A DNA stretch of 64,000 nt from NCBI RefSeq assembly GCF_018294505.1, contig NC_057796.1, forward strand, positions 273,415,906 to 273,479,905, in the 5' to 3' direction. Numbering within the stretch: position 1 is the stretch's first letter; the number at the start of each line of letters is the position of its first letter. The translations under genes and the position numbers were made by a program. The stretch comes from Triticum aestivum (Eukaryota > Streptophyta > Magnoliopsida > Poales > Poaceae). Positions 24,803 through 35,283 of the stretch are shown here, one piece after another. The notes beneath the pieces were generated by a model. That model saw only the letters and a program-made list of their open reading frames with translations. It did not search any database and had not been told where the DNA came from.

Positions 24803-25657
24803 ATGGATCCTCATCCACTTGCTAATATTTTCAAAATATCCAATTATGATGAACCAATTGCTAGTGATTTGAGTGCACTAGATTATCTTTATGAAGTTTT
24901 GCTTGAGATTCGTGAATCTGAAAATTGTGATGAAGAAATTTTTGAAGTGATTCATGATAGCTCCTTGAATGAAAAACATGATTTCAATGATTTTACTATA
25001 AATTCTATTAATGTCAATTGTGCTAATAATATGAAAAACCCCAAGCTAGGGGAAGCTAAGTTTGCTATGTCTACTACTTCTTGCAATGATCATGATTGGG
25101 GTGATAATGTTTCTTATGATCTTGAAAATTTATTTAAGCCTCATGATGAATATGTTTGCGATAATATTGAAAGTGGGTTTTGAAGAGTGTCAACTTTAGC
25201 TAAAAATAATCCCACATATTTGGAGAGTGTTCAATCTTATGAACTTTTTGATAAAAGTGGGTTTGGAGAGGTCATGAATTCATTTAATTATAATCCCACT
25301 ATTTTGGAAGAGTGTCAACTTTGCATGCATGTGGATCATGAAGAGAATATTTTATGTGATAGTTATATTGTTGAATTTGATTATGATCCGACATGTAATA
25401 ATTATGAGAGAGGAAAATATGGTTGTAGAAATTTTCATGTTACTAAATTACCTCTCGTTATGTTGAGATCGTCAATGTTTAATTCCTCTTCTTTGCATAT
25501 GTTAGATGTTTCTTGTCTTGATAATTTGTTTGCCTATAAAATTCCTATGCATAGGAAGTATGTTAGACTTAAATGTGTTTGTCACATGTTTTATTATGCT
25601 CTCTTTGTGTTTCAATTATTATCTTTCATGGGAGCATCAATAAAATCTTATGCCTAG
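24803..25657 (+). pseudogene. Element-specific ORF of unknown function, one in-frame stop
   Basis: A single frame of 284 codons from ATG at 24803 to the stop at 25655-25657, broken only by TGA at 25181-25183. The N-terminal two thirds are acidic and rich in Asn, Asp and Glu, with loose internal repeats (a -V--YELF-KSGF-EV- type segment after the stop). The C-terminal ~70 residues are hydrophobic/basic and conserved with the X remnant at 22145-22441. No zinc knuckle, protease or polymerase motif. It follows the primer site by about 230 bases, where gag would be, so it could be a strongly diverged gag-like protein; I cannot show that. Confidence 0.6.
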
Positions 25658-26341
25658 CTAAGGGCGTAAAACAATTGCGCTTGTTGGGAGGCAACCCAAT
25701 TTTATTTTTTTTCTTTGATTTTTGCTCCTGTTTAGTAATAAATAATTCATATAGCTTCTTTAGATGTGGTTTTATATATTAATTAGTGTTTGTGCCAAGT
25801 AGAACCTTTGGGAAGGCTTGGGTGAAGTCTTTGCGATCTTGCTGTAAAAACAGAAACTTTTGGGCTCACGATATTAGCTGTCATTTTTTTACTGGAGAGT
25901 GATTTTAGGTTCATTCTTTTTGCATATGATTAATAGACAAATTCCTCACGTCCAACAATTTATTTCAGAATTTCTGGAGTTACAGAAGAATTCGAAAGAT
26001 ACAAATTGCTACAGACTATTCTGTTTTTCGTGTGTTGTTTGCTTATTTGATGAATCTATGAGTAGTATCGGGGGGTATGAACCATAGAGAAGTTGGAATA
26101 TAGTAGGTTTAACACCAATATAAATAAATAATGAGTTCATTACACTAGCTTAAAGTGGTGTTTTATTTTCTTATACTAACGGAGCTCATGAGATTTTCTG
26201 TTGAAGTTTTGTGTTGTGAAGTTTTCATGTTTTTGGGTAAAGATTTGATGGATTTTGGAATAAGGGGTGGCAAGAGCCTAAGCTTGGGGATGCCCAAGGC
26301 ACCCCAAGGTAAAATTCAAGGACAACCAAAAGCCTAATCTT

Positions 26342-26365
26342 GGGGATGCCCCGAAAGGCATCCCC
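26342..26365 (+). repeat. Conserved hairpin, element Y
   Basis: GGGGATGCC-ccgaaa-GGCATCCCC, perfect 9-bp stem. It is preceded at 26283-26306 by a related GGGGATGCCCAAGGCACCCC hairpin-like segment. Confidence 0.85.
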
Positions 26366-26509
26366 TCTTTCGTCTTCATCTATCGGTAACTTTACTTGAG
26401 GCTATATTTTTATTCACCACATGATATGTGTTTTGCTTGGAGCGTCTTGTATGATTTGCGTCTTTATTTTTTTAGTTTACCACAATCATCTTTGCTGTAC
26501 ACACCTTTT

Positions 26510-26690
26510 GCGAGAGACACGCATGAATCGGAATTTATTAGAATACTCTATGTTCTTCACTTATATCTTTTGAGCTAGATAATTTTGCTCTCGTGCTTCA
26601 CTTATATCATTTTAGAGCACGGTGGTGGTTTTATTTTATAGAAATTATTGATCTCTCATGCTTCACTTATATAATTTTAGAGTCTTTTAG
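26510..26690 (+). repeat. Short tandem array in element Y
   Basis: About three copies of a 60-80-base unit around CTTCACTTATATCTTTTGAG. It corresponds to the X array at 22560-22765 in the opposite orientation. Confidence 0.6.
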
Positions 26691-28344
26691 AACAGCATGG
26701 TAATTTGCTTTGGCTATAAAATTGGTCCTAATATGATGGGCATCCAAGATGGGTATAATAAGAACTTTCATATAAAGTGCATTGAATACTATCAGAAGTT
26801 TGATTCTTTATGATTGTTTTCAGATATGAAGATGGTGATATTAGAGTCATGCTAGTAGAGTAGTTGTGAATTTGAGAGATACTTGTGTTAAAGTTTGTGA
26901 TTCCCATAGCATGCACGTATGGTGAACCGTTATGTGATGAAGTTGGAGCATGATCTATTTATTGTCTTCCTTATGAGTGGCGGTCGGGGACGAGCGATGG
27001 TCTTTTCCTACCAATCTATCCCCCTAGGAGCATGCGCGTAGTACTTCGCTTTGATAACTAATAGGTTTTTGCAATAAGTATGTGAGTTCTTTATGACTAA
27101 TGTTGAGTCCATGGATTATACGCACTCTCACCCTTCCACCATTGCTAGCCTCTCTAGTACCGCACAACTTCCGCCGGTACCATAAACCCACCATTTACCT
27201 TCCTCAAAACAGCCACCATACCTACCTATTACGGAATTTCCATATCCATTCTGAGATATATTTCCATGCAACTTTCCACCGTTCCATTTATTATGACACG
27301 CTCCATCATTGTCATATTGCCTTGCATGATCATGTAGTTGACATCATGTTTGTGGCAAAGCCACCATCCATAATTCATACATGTCACTCTTGATTCATTG
27401 CACATCCCGGTACACCACCGGATGCATTCATATAGAGCATATTTTTTTCTAAGTATTGAGTTGTAATTCTTGAGTTGTAAGAAAATATAAGTGTGATTAT
27501 CATTATTATTAGAGCATTGTCCCGTGTGAGGGAATAAAAAAGGGGGAGGCCAAAGAAGCCAAAAAAAAGAGAGAGAAAAAGAGAGAAGGGACAATGCTAC
27601 TATCCTTTTTCCGCACTTGTGCTTCAAAGTAGCACCATGATCTTCATGATAGAGAGTCTCTTATTTTGTCACTTTCATATACTAGTGGGAATTTTCGTTA
27701 TAGAACTTGGCTTGTATATTCCAATGATGGGCTTCCTCAAAGTGCCTAGGTCTTCGTGAGCAAGCAAGTTGGATGCACACCCACTTAGTTTCTTTTGTTG
27801 AGATTTCATAAACTTATAGCTCTAGGGCATTCGTTGCATGGCAATCCCTACTCACTAACATTGATATCTGTTGATGGGCATATCCATAGCCCGTTGATAT
27901 GCCTACTTGATGTGAGACTATCTTCCTCCTTTTTGTCTTCTCCACAACCACCATTCTATTCCACCTATAGTGCTAGGCTCATGCTCATGTATTGCGTGAA
28001 GATTGAAAAAGTTTGAGAACATCAAAAGTATGAAACAATTGCTTGGCTTGTCATTGGGGTTGTGCATGATTTAAATATTTTGTGTGATGAAGATAGAGCA
28101 TAGCCAGACTATATGATTTTGTAGGGATAGCTTTCGTTGGCCATGTTATTTTGCGAAGACATAATTGCTTTGCTAGTATGCTTGAAGTATTATTGTTTTT
28201 ATCTCAACATTAAACTTTTGTCTTGAATCTTTCAGATATGAACATTCATGCCACAATAAAGAGAATTACATTGATAATTATGTTAGGTAGCATTCCACAT
28301 AAAAAGTTCTGTTTTTATCATTTACCTACTCGAGGACGAGCAGG

Positions 28345-28363
28345 AATTAAGCTTGGGCATGCC
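28345..28363 (+). promoter_or_regulatory. Polypurine tract of element Y
   Basis: AATTAAGCTTGGGCATGCC immediately before the 3' LTR at 28364. Same position and core as in X (19840-19858) and Z (32578-32596). Confidence 0.75.
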
Positions 28364-29947
28364 TGATACGTCGCCAACGTATCTATGATTTTTGATTGTT
28401 CCATGCTATTATATTATCTGTTTTGGATGTTTAATGGGCTTTAATATGCTCTTTTATATTATTTTTGGGACTAACCTATTAACCGGAGGCTCGGTGCCAA
28501 TTTCTGTTTTTTTGCCTATTTTAGAGTTTCGCAGCAAAGGAATACCAACGTAGTCCAAATGGAATGAAACCTTCGCGATGATCTTTCTTGGACCGAAAGC
28601 AATCCATAAGACTTGGAGTCGAAGTCTGGAACGCCACGAGGAAGCCACGATGCAGGAGGGTGCGCCCAGGGGGGTAGGCGCCCCCCACCCTCGTGGGCCC
28701 CATGTAGCTCCACCGACGTACATCTTTCACCTATATATACTATTATACCCCGGAAACATCACGGGGAGCCATGAAACCACTTTTCCACCGCCACAACCTT
28801 CTGTACCTGTGAGAATACATCTTGGGGCCTTTTCGGGCGATCTGCCGGAGGGGGAATCGATCACGGAGGGCTTCTAAATCAACACCATAGCCTCTCGAAT
28901 GAAGCGTGAGTAGTTTACCATAGACCTTCGGGTCCATAGTTATTAGCTAGATGGCTTCTTCTCTCTCTTTGAATCTCAATACAAAGTTCTCCTCGATGTT
29001 CTTGCAGATCTATTCGATGTAATACTCTTTTGCGGTGTGTTTGCCGAGATCCGATGAATTGTGGATTTATGAACAAGATTATCTATGAATATTATTTGGT
29101 TTTTCTCTGAATTCTTATATGCATGACTTGATATCTTTGCAAGTCTCTTCGAATTATCGGTTTAGTTTGGCCTACTAGAGTGCTCTTTCTTGCAATGGGA
29201 GAAGTGTTTAGCTTTGGGTACAATCTTTCGGTGTCCTTTCCCAGTGACAGTAGGGGCAGCAAGGCACGTATTGTATTGTTGCCATCGAGGATAAAAAGAC
29301 GGGGTTTATATCATATTGCTTGAGTTTATCCCTCTACATCATGTCATCTTGCTTAATGCGTTACTCCGTTCTTATGACCATAATACTCTAGATGCATGCT
29401 GGATAGTGGTCGATGTGTGGAGTAATAGTAGTAGATGCAGAATCGTTTCGATCTACTTGACACGGACGTGATGCCTATATTCATGATCATTGCCTTAGAT
29501 TTCTTCATAACTATGCACTTTTCTATCAATTGCTCGACAGTAATTTGTTCACCCACCGTAATACATGCTATCTTGAGAGAAGCCACTAGTGAAACCTATG
29601 GCCCCCAGGTCTCTTTCTTATTATATTGCATCTCTTTTATTTACATCGCATCTCGTTTACTATTTTCCAATCTTTACTTTCCAATCTATACAACAAAAAT
29701 ACCAAAAATATTTACTTTACATCTCTATTAGATCTCACTTTTGCGAGTGACCGTGAAGGGATTGACAACCCCTTTATCGTGTTGGTTGCAAGGTTCTTGA
29801 TTGTTTGTGCAGGTACTAGGTGACTTGTACGTTGTCTCCTACTGGATTGATACCTTGGTTCTCAAAAACTGAGGGAAATAGTTATGCTACTTTGCTGCAT
29901 CACCTTTCCTCTTCAAGGGAAAACCAATGCATTCTCAAGAGATAGCA
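28364..29947 (+). repeat. Element Y: 3' LTR
   Basis: 1584 bases from TGATACGTCGCC to AGATAGCA. Its right 1.26 kb matches 23289-24546. It has the TATA-like TATATATACTA near 28733 and no internal continuation after 29947. Confidence 0.9.
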
Positions 29948-30214
29948 AGCGTGTGCGATAGTTGTCGTGTACGACGATGTTACGACGGTCCAACATTTCA
30001 TAATCCCGTCTGACACTCGTACGATGATTAGCTAATCTTCTTAATTAGTTATCGCATACGGTTTGAGAAAAGCGAATGTGTGTGATTGTATGCTTATCAT
30101 ACACGTTCTATAATAGTGAACCGTTTGTGATGGGGCGCGCATCATAAATGTAGCACCACAAAATACCGACTGCGATGGCAATGCGAGCACAAACGAGTAG
30201 GAGTATTGTATATG
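29948..30214. other. Unassigned fragment, possibly CACTA-related
   Basis: Separates the Y 3' LTR from the Z internal region. Read on the minus strand from 30118 it begins CACTATTATAGAACGTG, which resembles a CACTA terminus, but I see no matching opposite end. Not recognised otherwise. Confidence 0.3.
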
Positions 30215-30285
30215 CACTCCCAAGCTTGGGGATGCCAAAGGCACTCCCAAGGTAATATTCAAGGAAGATCCAAGCAACTAAGCTT

Positions 30286-30309
30286 GGGGATGCCCCGGAA
30301 GGCATCCCC
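30286..30309 (+). repeat. Conserved hairpin, element Z copy 1
   Basis: GGGGATGCC-ccggaa-GGCATCCCC, perfect 9-bp stem. Confidence 0.85.
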
Positions 30310-31024
30310 TCTTTCGTCTCCAACAATATCTGTAATTTCAGTTGAAGCTATATTTTTATTCGTCACAAGATATGAGTTTTTCTTGGAGCATCAATTTATT
30401 TTGTTTTGATTTTCTTTCTGATACTTAGAATAATGTTTTGCACCTTTCTTTTCAATAAAAATGTCAAGGATAGCCTTTACCATGTTTATTTTGCGAGTCT
30501 ACATGTTGCTGTTTCAAAACAGAAAGTTCATCGCTGTTGCAAAAGATCCCGAGAAAAGTTAGAATGTGATAAAATGTTGAAACTTTTTGCACAATAAGAT
30601 CTGATAAATTTCCTACAGTGTGGTAAATTTTCATATTTTTTGGAGTTAAATAAGTATTGATACTCTTGTATTCTTTATAGACTGTACTGTTTTGGCAGAT
30701 TGTTGTTATGTTTGCATTGTTTGCATATGTTTGCTTGTTTAATGATTCAATTTGAGGATAGGAGTATTAAATATGCAGAGGCAATTTGTATGCAATGTGG
30801 AATAATAATTTTAGTGATTTTCTACAGTAGAGAATGATAAGGTTTTTGCATTGGTTTATACTAACTTATCTCACGAGTTCTTGTTGAGTTTTGTGTGGAT
30901 GAAGTTTTTAAGATTTAGGGAAACCGTGATATAAAAGGAATTAAGGAGACACAAAAGCTCAAGCTTGGGGATGCCCAAGGCATCCCAAGATAATATTTCA
31001 AGAAGTCTCAAGCATCTAATCTTG

Positions 31025-31046
31025 GGGATGCCCCGGTAGGCATCCC
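31025..31046 (+). repeat. Conserved hairpin, element Z copy 2
   Basis: GGGATGCC-ccggta-GGCATCCC, 8-bp stem. An adjacent second hairpin at about 30967 has GGGATGCC-caa-GGCATCCC. Confidence 0.85.
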
Positions 31047-32577
31047 ACCTTTCTTCTTCAACAATTATCGGTTAGTATCGGTTGAGCCTAAGTTTTTGCT
31101 TCTTCATATGATGTGTGCTATTCTTGGAATATCATTTTTATTTTGTTTTTCTTTTTGCTTGCTTTTTTATAAAACACTTAGGTCTGAAAGTTTTTAAAAT
31201 AAAAGAGAGTCCTCAAATTGCTACGCATTTACATAACCACTCGCTTGATCTTCACTTATATCTTTTTTGCAGTAGCTTGTCATTTACTCTTGTGCTTCAC
31301 TTATATCCTATGAGTAAATTGTTGAATGAATTGAATATCATGAAGTTGAAACTATATGTTCATATCATGCCTAGTGGTAGCTTCACATTGGGTTTAGAAA
31401 GTGAAATCTTTTGAAGCTTGACAATCACAATATTGGTCATACAAGCAATTCCTGAATGATTACTATAAGGAAGAGAACTTTCATATGCAAATACACTATC
31501 TTGGAAATCTTTTGTGATTGTGAGACCCCATCAAAATATTATATTCCAAATTGTTGACGTTGGACAAGGAAGACAACGTAATGATTTATGGTTGTTCCTA
31601 TTCACATAGAAGTTATATTGTCATAGATCCTTCAACATGTGGTGCTTGCCCCCCATCTTTGCTAGCCAAAAATTCCGCACCAAGTAGAGATACTACTTGT
31701 GCATCCAAAAACCCTTAATCCCAAATCTTATTTTCAAGAGTCCACCTTACCTACCTAAGGATTGAGTAAGATCCTTCAAGTAAGTTGTCATCGGTGCAAT
31801 AAGGCAATAAAAATTGCTTCTAGAAGTGTTAGATCATTTAGTGTAAGAGAAAATTGAGCGTTGTAAGAACTTGTGATGGAAAAGAAAAAAGCAACAGACT
31901 GCATAATAAAGGTTGCTATCATATGGGGCAATATAACGTGACGTTGTTTTGCACTAAGGGGTTGAGCATACAAACAAAAAGCACATGGCAACCTCTGCTT
32001 CCCTCTGTGAAGGGCCTACCTTTTACTTTTTTGTATTTACTTTCATGCAAGAGTCAAAGTTTTTCTCTCTATTCCTTTATATTTTTCTCTTTTGGCAAGC
32101 ATCATGTGGTGAGGAAAGATCTAGGCACATATATCCAGTTGGATATGGGTACCATGAGTTATTATCGTCACCATCACCCTTGAGGTGAATACGTTGGGAG
32201 GCATAATTATAAGCCCCTATCTTTCTATGTGTCCGGTTGAAATGTTTTTCTCATGTGTATGCGGTGAGTGTTTGAAATCATAGAAGACTAGATGATGGTT
32301 GAGTATGTGGAGCTCTTACTTAGACTCTGTTGAATAAGTTGAATTGCAATAGTTTGGTGACTGAGAACATATTGTTGAGTTTCAAGAGGATTCATTGTTT
32401 GGACCTTAACATGTGAATTGGTTGCTACTTTAACATGAGAAATTTTATAAGTAAGAATTGCTGTTATGATGCTAGGAAAAGTGATTGAAATTTTCATTAA
32501 TCAAACTTATGCACTTTGCTAGCATTCACACTTCATAAATATTTCTTTTATCATTTACCTACTCGAGGACGAGTAGG

Positions 32578-32596
32578 AATTAAGCTTAGGGATGCT
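32578..32596 (+). promoter_or_regulatory. Polypurine tract of element Z
   Basis: GAATTAAGCTTAGGGATGC immediately before the LTR at 32597. Confidence 0.75.
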
Positions 32597-34134
32597 GATA
32601 CGTCTCCAGCTTATCTATAATTTATGAAGTATTCATGCTGTTATATTATCATTCTTGGATGTTTTACAATCATTTTATAGCAACTTTATATCATTTTTTG
32701 GGACTAACCTATTGACCTAGTGCCCAGTGCCAGTTGCTGTTTTTTGCTTGTTTTTTACATCGCAAGAAATCAATATCAAATGGAGTTCAAACACCGCGAA
32801 AACTTTTTGGGAACTTTTTATGGACCAGAAGACATCCAGTAGGCCAGAGAAGCACCTGGGGAGTGCCCCGAGGGTGGCACAACCCACCAGGGCGCGCCTG
32901 GGGGCCTAGGCGCGCCCAGGTGGGTTGTTCCCACCTCGGTGGCCTCCCGCACCCCCTCTTTGCCCTATAAATCACCAAATATTCCAAAAACCCTCAAGGT
33001 AACCCTAGATCAGAAGTTCCGCCACCGCAAGGTTCTGTAGCCATGATAAACCAATCTAGACCCCATTTCGGCACTCCGCTGGAGGGGGAAATCATCACCG
33101 GTGGCCATCTTCGTCATCTCGGCGGCCACCACGATGAGGAGGGAGTAGTCCACCCTCGGGGCTGAGGGTTTGTACCAGTAGCTATGTATTTAATCTCTCT
33201 CTCTCTCTCTCGTGTTCTTGAGATGTCACGATCTTGATGTATCGCGGGCTTTGTTAATATAGTCGGATCATATGGTGTTTTCCCCTCTCTATCTTGTTGT
33301 GATGAATTGAGTTTTCCCTTTGAGATTTCATTTTATCGGATTGAATACTTTTATGGATTTGAGAGCACTTGATATATGTCTTGCATATGAATACTTGTGG
33401 TGACAATGAGGTATCGTATAAATTCACTTGATATATGTTTTGGCACTCAACTCGCGGATTCTCGAGGTGACATTGGGGTAATCTACGCACAGGGGTTGAT
33501 GCACGTTCTTGTCTTTATTTATCCGGTAGAAATCTTGGGGCACTCTTTGAGGTTCTTTGTGTTGGATTGAGCATTATGAATCTGAAAATATTTGGTGCTA
33601 TTTTAGTACGAACCCTTGGATAGATCGATCGGAAAGAATAGCTTCGAGGTGGTTTTGTACCCTACAGACGATTTCTTCTTATGTTCTCCGCTAGATAGGA
33701 ACTTTGGAGTGATTCTTCATCGCACGTTAAGGGTTGGTTATATGATCCAATTATATTAGCATTGCTGAGAGATTGCACTAGCGAAAGTACGGACCCTAGG
33801 CCTCATTTTCAAGCATTGCAATACCGTTTGTGCTCACTTTTGTTTATTGTTCTTATTACAAAAATCAATTTCTACTATCCATATTACACTTGTATCACCA
33901 TCTCTTCACCGAACTAGTGCACCTATACAAATTACCATTGTATTTGGTGTGTTGGGGACACAAGAGACTTATTTGGTTGCAGTGTTGTTTGAGAGAGACC
34001 ATCTTCATCCTACGCCTCCCACAGATTGATAAACCTTAGGTCATCCACTTGAGGGAAAATTGCTACTGCCTAGAAAACTCTGCGCTTGGAGGCCCAACAC
34101 AAGTCTACAAGAACAAGTTGCATAGTAGACATCA
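32597..34134 (+). repeat. Element Z: 3' LTR
   Basis: 1538 bases from TGATACGTCTCCAGC to GTAGACATCA. Its first ~150 bases resemble the X and Y LTRs; the rest and the 3' end differ from both. Contains a (CT)n stretch at 33194-33211. The next base starts sequence of a Copia leader, so Z was inserted there or joined there. Confidence 0.88.
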
Positions 34135-34454
34135 CAAGACAGTTTTGCACATGCGGAATACTCGGGTTAAACTTGACAAGCCTGGCATGTACAGACATGG
34201 CCTCGGAACACTGGAGACCGAAAGGTCGTACGTGAATCATATAGTAGATATGATCAACATAGAGATGTTCACCATTGATGACTACTCCATCTCACGTGAT
34301 GATCAGAAATGGTTTAGTTGATTTGGATCATGTGTCATTTAGATAACTTGAGGGATGTCTATCTAAGTTGGAGTTCTTAAGTAATTTGATTAATTGAACT
34401 TAATTTATCATGAACTTAGTCCTGATAGTTTTTGCATATCTATGTTGTAGATCA

Positions 34455-35270
34455 ATGGCCCGTGCTATCGTTCCCCTGAATTTTAATGCATTCCTAGAGA
34501 AAGCTAAGTTGAAAGATGATGGTAGCAACTACACAGACTGGGTCCGTAACTTGAGGATTGTCCTCATTGCTGCATAGAAGAATTATGTCCTTGATGCACC
34601 GCTAGGTGAAAGGCCTGCTGCAGGAGCAGATGTTGATGTTATGAATGTCTGGCAAGCTCAATCTGATGACTACTTGATAGTTCAGTTTGCCATGCTTTAC
34701 GGCTTAGAACCGGGACTTCAAAGACGTTTTAAATGTCATGGACCGTATAAGATGTTCCAGGAGTTGAAGTTAATATTTCAAGCAAATGCCCGAGTTGAGA
34801 GATATGAAGTCTCCAACAAGTTATATAGCTGCAAGATGGAAGAGAACAGTTCTGTCAGTGAACACATACTCAGAATGTCTAGGTATCATAATCACTTGAC
34901 TCAGCTGGGAGTTAATATTCTAGATGATAGTGTTATTGACAGAGTTCTTCAATCACTACCACCAAGCTACAAAGGCTTCGTGATGAACTATAATATGCAA
35001 GAGACGGAGAAGACTATTCTGGAGCTCTTCGCAATGCTCAAAGCTGCGGAGGTAGAAATCAAGAAGGAGCATCAAGTGTTGATGGTTAACAAGACCACTA
35101 GTTTCAAGAAAAAAGGGCAAGGGAAAGAAGGGGAACTTCAAGAAGAATGGCAAGCAAGTTGCCACTCCCTGGAAGAAGCCCAAAGATGGACCCAAGACTA
35201 AAATTGAGTGCTTCTACTCAAAAGGGACTGGTCACTGGAAGCGGAACTGCCCCAAGTATTTGGTGGATTA
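34455..35270 (+). pseudogene. Copia gag remnant (Angela/BARE-like)
   Basis: ATG at 34455 (MARAIVPLNFN). In-frame TAG at 34575-34577. The frame is then open to 35198, but a short deletion near 35125 in the Lys-rich stretch shifts the true gag frame, which continues to a TAG at 35269-35271. The zinc knuckle at about 35209-35255 reads CFYSKGTGHWKRNC: the second cysteine of CCHC is replaced by serine. Gag would form the virus-like particle and bind RNA; this copy cannot. Confidence 0.9.
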
Positions 35271-35283
35271 GAACGATGGCAAA

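Larger units (their letters stand above)
24547..28363 (+). mobile_element. Element Y: internal region (Athila-derived, non-autonomous)
   Basis: Lies between the two Y LTRs. It opens with an Athila-type primer binding site and carries one ORF of unknown function, one hairpin unit, a short tandem array and a polypurine tract. No gag, protease, RT or integrase is visible. This matches what is known of large non-autonomous Triticeae families that depend on Athila relatives. Confidence 0.85.
30215..32596 (+). mobile_element. Element Z: internal region, 5' part missing
   Basis: Same non-autonomous family as X, in the opposite orientation, with two hairpin units, the GTGCTTCACTTATATC motif near 31290 and a polypurine tract at 32578-32596. 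No open frame of note. The left end is an abrupt junction with the fragment at 29948-30214; no 5' LTR or primer site. Confidence 0.8.

Noticed and set aside
21408..31046. Regularly spaced palindromic repeats as a CRISPR array
   Set aside because: Spacing is hundreds to thousands of bases within plant retrotransposons; no array structure.
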